This document shows positions 38,232 to 46,391 of a DNA stretch of 64,000 bases, piece by piece. The stretch covers positions 124,001 to 188,000 of the forward strand of contig NZ_CAMLDD010000004.1 in NCBI RefSeq assembly GCF_946478785.1. Reading direction: 5' to 3'. Every line of letters begins with the position of its first letter. Position 1 is the first letter of the stretch. The notes below the pieces were generated by a model. The model was given only the letters and a program-made list of their open reading frames with translations. It searched no databases and was not told the origin of the DNA. The position numbers and the translations under genes are program-made. Origin of the DNA: an uncultured Flavobacterium sp. Its GTDB lineage: Bacteria > Bacteroidota > Bacteroidia > Flavobacteriales > Flavobacteriaceae.

Positions 38232-38236
38232 AATTT

Positions 38237-38707
38237 TTATTTTAGTATTTGTTTCAGTTTATTTTTAATTCTGTTTAATCGTACACCTACATTACTATCA
38301 CTAAGTCCTGTTATGTCTGCAATTTCCTTATAATTGAAGTCTTCCAGATAAAGAGATATGACCGCTTTCTCTGAATCATTTAATTTTCGTAAAGCCCAAA
38401 ACAACCGCTCCTCATTTTCTGAAACTGTCTTTTCGGAAAAGGGATGAATATGTTCGGGGAACTCTTCATAATAATCAATAGATATTTTTGATTTTCGATA
38501 AGTAGCTATAGCAGTATTTAAAGCAATCCTGTATATCCACGAACTTACTTTAGATTCTCCTTTAAAGCCTGGATAAGATTTCCAAAGTTGATAAACGATT
38601 TCCTGAAATAAGTCTTCCTGGTCTTCTCTACTATCCCGATATAATTTGCAAATCTTATATATTATTTTTTGATTTTCATGGATTAGCCCTAAAAATTCCG
38701 TTTCCAT
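38237..38707 (-). CDS. ECF RNA polymerase sigma factor
   Basis: The 156-residue protein has the sigma-2 and sigma-4 regions of an ECF factor: DQEDLFQEIVYQLWKSYPGF in region 2, SWIYRIALNTAI in region 2.4, and LYLEDFNYKEIADITGLSDSNVGVRLNRIKNKL in region 4. It is transcribed with the membrane protein gene 5 bp downstream. Both lie between REP-like arrays, so the pair could be a cassette acquired with, or flanked by, mobile repeats. Confidence 0.9.
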   Translation of the reverse strand: METEFLGLIHENQKIIYKICKLYRDSREDQEDLFQEIVYQLWKSYPGFKGESKVSSWIYRIALNTAIATYRKSKISIDYYEEFPEHIHPFSEKTVSENEERLFWALRKLNDSEKAVISLYLEDFNYKEIADITGLSDSNVGVRLNRIKNKLKQILK

Positions 38708-38834
38708 ACTATCGTTTTTTTTTAGTCATTAAGCATTTCTTCATACCGTTTTGAAATTAAGTTATATAATGCATAAGTTGCTTAATTAGTGGAAAATATT
38801 ACAAGGGTCATAAAAATAATTTTAGTGTCTAAAA

Positions 38835-38960
38835 ATTACAGCGAGTAATTTCTATAATATGATTCATTCCTATAAATTTAATGTTGTAAAGTTGATATGC
38901 TTTACGGGGATGGAAAGAATTTCTGCTCTATCGTTGTGCATATCCGAGCGGTCGAGCTTG
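38835..38960. repeat. partial REP-like unit
   Basis: GATTCATTCCTATAAATTTA to about 38960 matches the right-hand part of copies A and B, including the GGAAAGAATTTC segment. It is a truncated unit. The gene-free stretch 38708-39808 consists mostly of repeat units and the arsR fragment. Confidence 0.6.
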
Positions 38961-38971
38961 AGTTGAACGAG

Positions 38972-39240
38972 AAGCAAGAGCCATCGGCTCGATTAAATAT
39001 TGTAGGGCTGGATTTAAATCCAGTTTATTTGGATATGCAAAATAAGGAAGATTCGTAGATTCGTCCCCATTTTATGTTTAATATGATGAGTTTCTATGGA
39101 ACTTTTGTAGATGACATTTTATTTTACAACGGATTAAAATCCGTCGCTACAATATGATTCATTCCTACGGAATTTTAATGTTTATAATGTGATATAGTTT
39201 ACGGGCACGGAAAGAATTTCCGCGCTATCTTTGTGTGTCA
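38972..39240. repeat. REP-like palindrome array, copy B
   Basis: GAGCCATCGGCTC, CTGGATTTAAATCCAG, CGGATTAAAATCCG and TTCCTACGGAA occur in the same order as in copy A (37377-37660). The unit ends with GGGCACGGAAAGAATTTCCG. Confidence 0.75.
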
Positions 39241-39265
39241 GAGCAAGGATTTTTAGATGAACGAG

Positions 39266-39430
39266 AAGCAAGAGCCATCGGCTCGATTAAATATTGTAGG
39301 GCTGGATTTAAATCCAGTCGCTACAATATGGTTCATTCCTACGGAATTTGAATGTTTATAAAGTTGATTGCTTTGCGGACACGAAAAATTTCCTCGCTAT
39401 TGTTTTTTTAACACCTGAGCGATCGGGATT
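39266..39430. repeat. shortened REP-like array, copy C, joined to the arsR fragment
   Basis: It has GAGCCATCGGCTC and CTGGATTTAAATCCAG, then jumps directly to CGCTACAATATG and TTCCTACGGAA, skipping the central part of copy B. It ends in CCTGAGCGATCGGGATT, after which the arsR-like sequence begins at 39431. Confidence 0.7.
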
Positions 39431-39513
39431 GGTGTCATCGCTTGTAAGGGAATCAAAGATATAATAGCCCGCCTTGTCGGGTCAGCTATTGCCTGAAAAA
39501 TGTCTCTTCTCAT
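39397..39513 (-). pseudogene. truncated duplicate of the arsR 5' end
   Basis: From the ATG at 39513 the first 28 codons match the ArsR gene at 37256 ([21 protein letters not shown]), with one Ala-to-Pro change. At 39431 the match ends and the frame runs into the REP-like repeat, giving 10 unrelated residues and a stop. The 5' flank is also duplicated: 39431-39579 matches 37174-37323 with one base deleted. It is a partial copy, not a functional regulator, but may retain promoter activity toward 39809. Confidence 0.85.
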
Positions 39514-39808
39514 TTGTTGTAAATTTATTTACGAAATCATTTGGTTGCAAATATATGCGCAACTTTTGGTTTCGCAAACATTTGCGAATATTTTTTTATT
39601 TGATTAAGGAATATGATGAAATTCAATGCTGTTGAAGAATAAAATAGCTTACTGCTTAGGAGGCTTTGATACAACTTTAGTAAATATAATAGTTCAATTA
39701 ATACACATTTATTAAAGTAAAATTTAATTCGTCTCAAGGAAGAGTTTTATTTAAATCTGTTTGTAGTTTTTTAAAATTAAGATATTTTTGATAAAAAAAA
39801 TAAATAAA

Positions 39809-41008
39809 ATGATGTCAAACAGTACTTTAAATATAAAAGCTCCACGAATCGAAGTAGTTGATGCCTTAAGGGGATTTGCTATAATGTCAATTATGTTTTT
39901 GCATAATATAGAACATTTTGATTACTATTACTTACCCGATTTTTTGCCGGAATGGATAAAATCTTTAGATAAAATTATTTGGGAAACATTGTTTTTTCTT
40001 TTTGGTGGAAAATCCTATGCTATTTTTGCTTTACTATTTGGTTTTAGTTTTTACATTCAAAATAATAATCAGGAAAGAAAAGGAAATGATTTTAGAGGAA
40101 GATTTCTTTGGCGATTATTGCTTTTATTGGGTTTTGGTATTATAAATACTATTTTTTACGAAGGTGATATTTTAATGATTTATGCTGTTTTGGGAATCGT
40201 TTTGATTCCGGTTTGTAAATGGAACGATAAAGCTGTTTTTATTACTGCTTTTATTTTAATGTTACAGCCTTTGGAATGGATAAAGTTCTTTTATATGTTA
40301 TTGCATCCTGAATATGTTCCAACCCCAAATGTATCAAGCCATTATTTTGAATTGATGGGGGAATATTTAAAAGGAGATTCTTTTATTGATCATGCGGTTG
40401 GGAATTTAAAAGTTGGACGATTAGCATCAATTTTCTGGTCTTGGGAAAATGGACGTTTTTTTCAGGCTCCGGCTTTATTTATGTTTGGTATGTTAATCGG
40501 ACGTAGAAAATTATTTATTACATCTGCAGAAAGTAATTTGTTTTGGAAAAAAACACTCCTTTTTTCTTTTCTTCTTTTTGTTCCTTTATATGTTTTCCAA
40601 TTTTTTTCATTACAAATTATCGGGCACAAACCAATGCATGAGAGCCTTTCAATAATTATAAAATCATGGTCAAATCTTGCTTTTATGACTCTGATGGTAT
40701 CTGCATTTGTCTTATTTTATCAAAAAGAGCGCATGCAGAATATTCTTTCAGGGCTAATTCCGTTTGGAAAAATGAGTCTGACCAATTATATTATGCAATC
40801 TATCGTCGGTTCCTTCATTTATTATAGATACGGATTGGGGCTTGTAGAATATACTGGAGCGACTTATAGTTTATTAATTGGTATTGTTTTGTTTATATTG
40901 CAATTATCGTTCTGTTCCTGGTGGCTAAAAACACATAAACAAGGTCCTTTAGAATATATTTGGCATAAGGCCACATGGGTTTCTTTAAAAAAAAATAATA
41001 ATTTTTAA
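39809..41008 (+). CDS. DUF418-family membrane protein
   Basis: A roughly 399-residue inner-membrane protein; the ATG at 39809 and the one three bases later are both possible starts. It has about ten transmembrane segments. EVVDALRGFAIMSIMFLHNI at the start and GKMSLTNYIMQS near the end are family signatures of DUF418 (YeiB), which relates to acyltransferase 3. HKATWVSLK closes the protein. The function is not established. The gene is alone behind the duplicated arsR promoter region, which may drive it. Confidence 0.85.
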   Translation: MMSNSTLNIKAPRIEVVDALRGFAIMSIMFLHNIEHFDYYYLPDFLPEWIKSLDKIIWETLFFLFGGKSYAIFALLFGFSFYIQNNNQERKGNDFRGRFLWRLLLLLGFGIINTIFYEGDILMIYAVLGIVLIPVCKWNDKAVFITAFILMLQPLEWIKFFYMLLHPEYVPTPNVSSHYFELMGEYLKGDSFIDHAVGNLKVGRLASIFWSWENGRFFQAPALFMFGMLIGRRKLFITSAESNLFWKKTLLFSFLLFVPLYVFQFFSLQIIGHKPMHESLSIIIKSWSNLAFMTLMVSAFVLFYQKERMQNILSGLIPFGKMSLTNYIMQSIVGSFIYYRYGLGLVEYTGATYSLLIGIVLFILQLSFCSWWLKTHKQGPLEYIWHKATWVSLKKNNNF

Positions 41009-41043
41009 AGGCAGTTGATGAATAAATCCTAAATCGGATTTCG

Positions 41044-41051
41044 TATATTTG
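41044..41051 (+). promoter_or_regulatory. -7 box of pyrR
   Basis: TATATTTG matches TAnnTTTG fully, 24 bp before the ATG at 41076. It overlaps a TTG in frame with pyrR, so that TTG is not the start. The nearest TTG upstream is 26 bp away, further than usual. Confidence 0.5.
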
Positions 41052-41075
41052 CCCAACCAAACATCACACTTAATT

Positions 41076-41615
41076 ATGAGCCAAAAAGTATTACTTAATT
41101 CAAAAGAAGTTACTATCATACTCCATCGTTTGGCTTGTCAGTTAATCGAAAAACATCTTGATTTCTCTGATACTATTTTAGTCGGAATCCAGCCGAGAGG
41201 CGTTTTTTTAGCTGAACGTTTAAAAAAAATATTGCAGAGCGAATACAATACACCTGAAATTTCATTGGGGTATTTAGATATCACTTTCTTTAGGGATGAT
41301 TTCCGCAGAACAAATAAACCGCTTGAAGCCAATAAAACACAAATCAATTTTATAGTCGAAAACAAAAAAGTCATTTTTATCGATGACGTTTTGTTTACCG
41401 GACGAAGCATTCGTTCTGCCTTAACCGCAATTCAGTCTTTTGGGAGACCTTCAGAAATCGAATTGTTAGTGTTAATTGACAGACGTTTTAGCCGAAACCT
41501 GCCTATACAGCCCGATTATCGCGGTCGTCAGGTAGATGCTATAAACAATGAAAAGGTAGTAGTGAACTGGAAAGAAAATGACGGCGAAGATGTCGTCTAT
41601 CTGGTGACAAATTAA
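41076..41615 (+). CDS. pyrR: bifunctional pyr regulator / uracil phosphoribosyltransferase PyrR
   Basis: A 179-residue PRTase that starts at the ATG at 41076. It has the PRPP motif VIFIDDVLFTGRSIRSAL near residue 94 and the PyrR-type DITFFRDDF and RRFSRNLPIQPDYRGRQVD segments. In Bacillus it binds pyr mRNA and also salvages uracil. Here pyrB lies downstream (42367) in the same direction with one unknown gene between, which supports a pyrimidine role. I could not see a PyrR-binding hairpin. Confidence 0.9.
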   Translation: MSQKVLLNSKEVTIILHRLACQLIEKHLDFSDTILVGIQPRGVFLAERLKKILQSEYNTPEISLGYLDITFFRDDFRRTNKPLEANKTQINFIVENKKVIFIDDVLFTGRSIRSALTAIQSFGRPSEIELLVLIDRRFSRNLPIQPDYRGRQVDAINNEKVVVNWKENDGEDVVYLVTN

Positions 41616-41645
41616 ATTGAATTCTTAAAAATTGAAAATATAATA

Positions 41646-42287
41646 ATGACAGAAAACGAATCGTTTATTTATGAATCAATTTTTAATCAGGTCAGAATGG
41701 GATTTCTTTCACTTGATGAGATTCAGGAAAACATCTTTGAAGAAATTGAAGATAATGAATTTGAAGGCGAAATTTCAGAAGAGTGGGCCTTTGATAAAAT
41801 AAAAGAGGAATACCAAAAGTTACTTTCAGAAAGTAAACAATGGAAAAGCCCAACAGATACAGAAAGACTGATAAAAGCGTTTGATGAATTATGTGATGAG
41901 AATATAATCGCACTTCACAATGTGGGTTACACTACAACCGATGGTGAATATGAAGTAGTTGAGGTTGAAAGAGAATTGCAGGAAAACGAAGTAGAGTCTG
42001 ATGGTTATTGTTTTTATCACGAACAGGATTTGGCCAGAGCAATTGCTATTGAAGATTCAAGTTTATATATTGCCTTTAACAAAGTAGATAATTCAGATGA
42101 TGCAGTTACAATAGAGGTAGGGAAACGAGTTGCTGAAGTTTTAATAAATAACGATTTTAAAATAATCTGGAATGGTTCTGCAAGATCTAAAATCGAAATT
42201 CCGGGTTTCAGATGGCAGAAGATTTTCGACGAAGATGCGAGAGATCTGCAGGATTACAGCGAGGTGGTAGACAGAATGGTTCAATAG
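41646..42287 (+). CDS. acidic protein between pyrR and pyrB, DUF6891-like
   Basis: The 213-residue soluble protein is strongly acidic (EEIEDNEFEGEISEEWAF). The middle reads ENIIALHNVGYTTTDGEYEVVE and GYCFYHEQDLARAI, and the end has NGSARSKIEIPGFRWQKIF. This resembles the family I know as DUF6891; I am not certain. It lies 30 bp after pyrR and 79 bp before pyrB, so it is co-transcribed with them. The role is unknown. Confidence 0.8.
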   Translation: MTENESFIYESIFNQVRMGFLSLDEIQENIFEEIEDNEFEGEISEEWAFDKIKEEYQKLLSESKQWKSPTDTERLIKAFDELCDENIIALHNVGYTTTDGEYEVVEVERELQENEVESDGYCFYHEQDLARAIAIEDSSLYIAFNKVDNSDDAVTIEVGKRVAEVLINNDFKIIWNGSARSKIEIPGFRWQKIFDEDARDLQDYSEVVDRMVQ

Positions 42288-42366
42288 AGAAGCTTCTCTT
42301 TAAAAGCATTGAAGAACTGAATGTTTTCAGAAATTCAAAATTTGACAAATAATTAAAGAAACAAAA

Positions 42367-43293
42367 ATGAAAGAATTAAGCGTAAATCATTTATTAGGAA
42401 TTAAATACATCAACGAGAATGATATTAACCTAATTTTTGAAACGGCAGATCATTTTAAAGAAGTCATTAACCGACCAATTAAAAAAGTTCCTTCATTACG
42501 AGATATTACCATTGCCAACATTTTCTTCGAAAACAGTACCAGAACAAAACTTTCTTTCGAATTAGCCCAAAAAAGATTATCGGCAGATGTGATTAGTTTT
42601 TCTGCCGCTCAGTCTTCGGTTAAAAAAGGAGAAACACTTATTGATACGGTAAACAATATCCTCTCAATGAAAGTAGATATGGTTGTAATGCGCCACTCCA
42701 ATCCCGGAGCGGCTTATTTTTTATCCAAAAATGTCAAAGCCAGTATCGTAAACGCAGGAGACGGAGCTCACGAACATCCTACTCAGGCATTATTAGACAG
42801 TTATTCGATCAGAGAAAAACTGGGCGATGTAGCCGGTAAAAAAGTAGTTATTGTAGGCGATATTCTGCACTCGCGTGTAGCGCTTTCAAATATATATGCT
42901 TTGCAGATGCAAGGCGCAGAAGTAAAAGTGTGCGGGCCAAAGACGTTGATTCCAAGATATATTGAATCATTAGGAGTTTCGGTAGAGCCGAATTTACGAA
43001 AAGCATTAGAATGGTGCGACGTTGCCAATATGCTTCGTGTTCAGAACGAACGTATGGATGTGAACTTTTTCCCTTCAACACGTGAATATGCACAGCAATA
43101 CGGAGTAGATAAACCTTTATTAGATTCACTCGGAAAAGAAATCGTCATCATGCACCCGGGACCAATCAACAGGGGAGTAGAAATCACTTCTGAAGTGGCA
43201 GACTCCAATCATTCTGTAATTCTCAATCAGGTGGAGAATGGAGTAGCGGTCAGAATGGCGGTTATTTATCTTTTGGCTTCTAAAATACAGTAA
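42367..43293 (+). CDS. pyrB: aspartate carbamoyltransferase catalytic subunit
   Basis: PyrB condenses carbamoyl phosphate and aspartate in pyrimidine synthesis. The 308-residue length is typical. Carbamoyl phosphate-binding STRTKLSFELAQKR is near residue 59, HPTQALLDSY near 139 and HPGPINRGVE near 263, with KKGET for the mobile loop. No regulatory subunit pyrI is adjacent. It is the last gene of pyrR-X-pyrB. Confidence 0.96.
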   Translation: MKELSVNHLLGIKYINENDINLIFETADHFKEVINRPIKKVPSLRDITIANIFFENSTRTKLSFELAQKRLSADVISFSAAQSSVKKGETLIDTVNNILSMKVDMVVMRHSNPGAAYFLSKNVKASIVNAGDGAHEHPTQALLDSYSIREKLGDVAGKKVVIVGDILHSRVALSNIYALQMQGAEVKVCGPKTLIPRYIESLGVSVEPNLRKALEWCDVANMLRVQNERMDVNFFPSTREYAQQYGVDKPLLDSLGKEIVIMHPGPINRGVEITSEVADSNHSVILNQVENGVAVRMAVIYLLASKIQ

Positions 43294-43367
43294 ATTTAGT
43301 TTTTTTGTTTCAGGTTTCGAGTCTCACGTTGTTGGACATTCAGCTTCGGAAACTTGAAACATTAAAC

Positions 43368-43399
43368 TTGAAACAAATTTAAAAAACTTCGTACCTTTG
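43368..43399 (+). promoter_or_regulatory. promoter of the 43445 gene and rnz
   Basis: TTG (43368-43370) and TACCTTTG (43392-43399) lie 21 bp apart, a good match to the Bacteroidota consensus. Transcription would start near 43407, before the ATG at 43445. Confidence 0.6.
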
Positions 43400-43444
43400 C
43401 TCTCGAATTATTATTTTTCTATTGAGCCCCCAATAAATTATAAG

Positions 43445-43777
43445 ATGAAAGTAGATCAAAAAGGACATACCGTTACTATTAAAGACACTCAGGGAGATTT
43501 TAAATCTTTTCTGGATAAGGTGACGCAGCAGTTTAAAACCTTTGAAAAGCAAAATATTATTATAGATTTAACTTCGGATTCCAATTTATCTGAAAGTGAT
43601 CTGAAACTTTTTTCCCCGCTTTCCAAACAACAAAAAAAAGCAAAGAAATCATTTGTAATTGTGGTTTCGAATCTTGATTTCAATGCAATTTCTGATAAAT
43701 TAACCGTTGTGCCTTCTCTTTTGGAAGCACATGATATTATCGAAATGGAAGAAATTGAAAGAGACTTAGGATTTTAA
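43445..43777 (+). CDS. small conserved protein upstream of rnz
   Basis: The 110-residue product starts at the ATG at 43445, downstream of a promoter at 43392. It has a STAS-like pattern: KVDQKGHTVTIKDTQGDF, IIIDLTSDSNLSESDLKLF, then SFVIVVSNLDFNAI. It is coded 52 bp ahead of rnz and is likely co-transcribed. Its ribonuclease label in some annotations appears to be a transfer from its neighbour; it lacks any metal motif. Function unknown. Confidence 0.8.
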   Translation: MKVDQKGHTVTIKDTQGDFKSFLDKVTQQFKTFEKQNIIIDLTSDSNLSESDLKLFSPLSKQQKKAKKSFVIVVSNLDFNAISDKLTVVPSLLEAHDIIEMEEIERDLGF

Positions 43778-43829
43778 TAATTAACAATTGATAATTAATA
43801 ATTGTCAATTAACAATTATCAATTTATAA

Positions 43830-44735
43830 ATGAAATTAACCATACTCGGCTGCTATGCGGCAACTCCCAGAACCATTACCAACCCAACTTCGCAGGTTTT
43901 AGAGATCAAAAACAGACTGTTTTTAATTGACTGTGGGGAAGGAACACAGGTTCAATTGCGAAAGAATAAAATCAAATTCTCTAAAATCAATCACATTTTT
44001 ATTTCGCATTTGCATGGTGATCATTTCTTTGGATTAATTGGGACTATTTCGACTTTTGCTCTTTTAGGAAGAACTGCCGATTTACATATTTACGGACCAA
44101 AAGGAGTAAAGGAAATTATTACTTTACAATTAAGACTTTCCAATTCCTGGACGACTTATAACTTATTTTTTCATGAACTGGAATCTGATAAAAGTGAAGT
44201 AATATTTGAAGATAACAGAGTTGTTGTAAAAACGATTCCGTTAAAACATCGCGTGTATACAAACGGATTTTTATTTCAGGAAAAATCCGGTGACAGGAAA
44301 CTAAATGTCGATGCCGTTCAGAATTATAATATTCACACTGCATATTATCAAAAAATAAAAGGCGGAGGAAATGTAACGCTTGATGACGGTACTGTTATTG
44401 AAAACGAAAAGTTATCTTTTGACCCAATTCCTCCCATGAGTTACGCTTTTTGTTCGGATACTGTTTACAATGAGACAATTATCCCGATTATTGAAAATGT
44501 AGATGTTTTGTATCACGAGTCAACATTTTTACAATCAGAGGCACCATTGGCAGAAAAAACTTTACATTCAACTGCTAAAGAAGCCGCAACAATTGCTTTG
44601 AAAGCAAATGCAAAACAATTGATGTTAGGACATTATTCAACCAGATATGAAGGAATTGAGCCTTTTAAAGAAGAAGCTGAAACCATTTTTCCAAATGTAC
44701 TTTTAGCAGACGATGGCAGAAGTTTTGAATGGTAG
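43830..44735 (+). CDS. rnz: ribonuclease Z (tRNase Z)
   Basis: A 301-residue metallo-beta-lactamase-fold endonuclease that trims the 3' end of tRNA precursors. The zinc motif SHLHGDHFFGL is at residues 60-70, with HRVYTNGF, AFCSDT and HYSTRYEG further on. TAKEAATIALKANAKQLMLGHYSTRY is typical of RNase Z. The length matches the short bacterial form. Confidence 0.95.
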   Translation: MKLTILGCYAATPRTITNPTSQVLEIKNRLFLIDCGEGTQVQLRKNKIKFSKINHIFISHLHGDHFFGLIGTISTFALLGRTADLHIYGPKGVKEIITLQLRLSNSWTTYNLFFHELESDKSEVIFEDNRVVVKTIPLKHRVYTNGFLFQEKSGDRKLNVDAVQNYNIHTAYYQKIKGGGNVTLDDGTVIENEKLSFDPIPPMSYAFCSDTVYNETIIPIIENVDVLYHESTFLQSEAPLAEKTLHSTAKEAATIALKANAKQLMLGHYSTRYEGIEPFKEEAETIFPNVLLADDGRSFEW

Positions 44736-44826
44736 TTAAAAAGTTAGAGGCTAAGAGTTAAAGTTTAAAAGTTCTTCCTCCTCTTAACGTCTAACTTCTA
44801 ACGTTTAACTTTTAAAAATAAAAAAA
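44736..44826. repeat. AT-rich imperfect inverted repeat before pdxH
   Basis: AGTTAAAAAGTTAGAGGCTA and AGAGTTAAAG on the left mirror TAACTTCTAACGTTTAACTT on the right. Similar sequence is found at 14200-14294. Confidence 0.5.
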
Positions 44827-45471
44827 ATGAACGATTTAAGCAATTATAGAAGATCTTACGAGAAAAGTGAATTGTTGGAGGCTTCTATTCCGGAAGATCC
44901 GATCAATCTTTTTAACCGCTGGTTTCATGAAGTACAAGATTTTGGCGGAAGCGGAGAAGTAAATGCTATGACCGTCTCGACTATTGGAGTAGATGGTTTC
45001 CCGAAATCCAGAGTGGTTCTGTTAAAAAAATTCTCTGAAGAAGGTTTTATCTTTTATACCAATTACAATTCGGAGAAAGGGAAAGCAATTGCTGCAAATC
45101 CACACGTTTGTCTGTCTTTTTTCTGGCACGAAATGGAGCGTCAGGTCATCATTAAAGGAATTGCACAAAAAACTTCTGAAAGCATATCAGACAATTATTT
45201 CGACTCACGTCCTGACGGAAGTAAATTGGGCGCTGTAGTTTCTAATCAAAGCGAGGTGATTCCGTCTAGATCTTTTTTAGAGGAAAACCTAAAAGAGCTT
45301 GAAAATGCTTTTGAAGGTAAATTGATTCCAAGACCGCAACATTGGGGAGGCTATTTGGTAACACCATTAGAAGTAGAATTCTGGCAAGGGAGAGCCAATA
45401 GGCTTCATGACAGAATACGTTATAGAAGCCAGTCAGATTTTAGCTGGACAATAGAAAGATTAGCTCCTTAA
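44827..45471 (+). CDS. pdxH: pyridoxamine 5'-phosphate oxidase
   Basis: PdxH oxidises pyridoxamine- or pyridoxine-5'-phosphate to pyridoxal phosphate with FMN. The 214-residue length is standard. It has SRVVLLKKF and YTNYNSEKGKAIAANP at the FMN site, RQVIIKGIA, and the C-terminal EFWQGRANRLHDRIRY, which is the family signature. It is monocistronic. Confidence 0.95.
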   Translation: MNDLSNYRRSYEKSELLEASIPEDPINLFNRWFHEVQDFGGSGEVNAMTVSTIGVDGFPKSRVVLLKKFSEEGFIFYTNYNSEKGKAIAANPHVCLSFFWHEMERQVIIKGIAQKTSESISDNYFDSRPDGSKLGAVVSNQSEVIPSRSFLEENLKELENAFEGKLIPRPQHWGGYLVTPLEVEFWQGRANRLHDRIRYRSQSDFSWTIERLAP

Positions 45472-45523
45472 AATAAGATTAAACTTATCTTTTTAAATTT
45501 AAGATGTATTTCATCGATTTTTT

Positions 45524-45554
45524 TTGTTTTTTATCGATACTCTCAGTAAATTTG
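45524..45554 (+). promoter_or_regulatory. promoter of the candidate small RNA
   Basis: TTG (45524-45526) and TAAATTTG (45547-45554) lie 20 bp apart, matching the consensus. No ORF follows before the terminator at 45711. Confidence 0.6.
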
Positions 45555-45560
45555 TATCAG

Positions 45561-45749
45561 GAAAAAAATAAAAATTGCTTTACATTGTAATTATTAAAAG
45601 TGATTTTATCAATATATTTCAAGAAAATTGATGTAAAAAAACCGTAAGATAAAAAAGCGGAAGAGTTTGCAAAAATTTAAAAAAGAGAGTTAGTATTCAG
45701 GTTTAGTTATTAGGTCGCTGCAATTATATTGCAGCGACCTATTTTTTTT
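45561..45749 (+). ncRNA. candidate small RNA of about 190 nt
   Basis: The segment runs from just after a consensus promoter to the end of a strong terminator. The only ATG inside is followed directly by TAA, so it encodes no protein. It is very A-rich. I do not recognise a known family. It lies in the 429-bp gap between pdxH and the SixA-like gene (45472-45900). Confidence 0.45.
45711..45749 (+). terminator. strong intrinsic terminator
   Basis: TAGGTCGCTGCAAT (45711-45724) and ATTGCAGCGACCTA (45728-45741) form a perfect 14-bp stem with a 3-nt loop, followed by eight T. It is about 240 bp after the pdxH stop. Confidence 0.9.
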
Positions 45750-45900
45750 ATATGTAAATTTTAATCTCGAAGAGTTGCTGTTAATTATTTATAAATGTTA
45801 ACAGAATTAAAAAATGAACCGCTATTGAAATTTCTTTTGTAAATTAGAACTTCAACAAATAGAAGCTTTGTTTTTTTGAGGTTTCTAAATTTAATATCTT

Positions 45901-46386
45901 ATGAAAAATTTAATTTTGATACGACATGCAAAATCGAGCTGGGAAGCACCTTTAAAAGATTTTGACAGGCCTCTAATGAAAAGGGGTATTTTAGACGCTC
46001 ATAATGTATCAGGAACTATTTCAAATTTTCTTCCTAAAACCTATATAATCTGGAGCAGTACAGCTGCACGTGCTTCAGAAACTGCTCTTATTTTTGCACA
46101 AAATTTATCCTATCCAATAGAAAGTATTCTGTATAAGGACGAATTATATACTTTTGATGACAGGCAGCTCGAAAAAGTTATCAAATCATGTGATAATAGT
46201 TTTGAAAGCGTTATTCTTTTTGGACATAACGAGGCTATTACAAATTTTGTTAATAAATTTGGAGATGTTTTTATTGAAAATGTTCCTACTTCTGGCTTTG
46301 TTTCACTTAGATTTGAAGAGGATAGCTGGGATAAAATTAATAAAGGCACGACTCACAAAACTATTTTCCCCAAAGATTTAAAATAA
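45901..46386 (+). CDS. SixA-like histidine phosphatase
   Basis: The 161-residue protein begins NLILIRHAKSSWEAPLKDFDRPLMKRG, the RHG phosphohistidine motif of SixA. The second His is in FGHNEAITNFVNKF. It is the first gene of a three-gene set with ppk and ppx, six bases from ppk, an arrangement found repeatedly in Bacteroidota. It may dephosphorylate a phosphohistidine, or help in polyphosphate metabolism; the exact substrate is not known. Confidence 0.88.
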   Translation: MKNLILIRHAKSSWEAPLKDFDRPLMKRGILDAHNVSGTISNFLPKTYIIWSSTAARASETALIFAQNLSYPIESILYKDELYTFDDRQLEKVIKSCDNSFESVILFGHNEAITNFVNKFGDVFIENVPTSGFVSLRFEEDSWDKINKGTTHKTIFPKDLK

Positions 46387-46391
46387 ACAAC

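Noticed and set aside
37377..39430. REP-like arrays as a CRISPR array.
   Set aside because: Units are long, palindromic and irregular, with no constant short repeat and unique spacers, and no cas genes are present.
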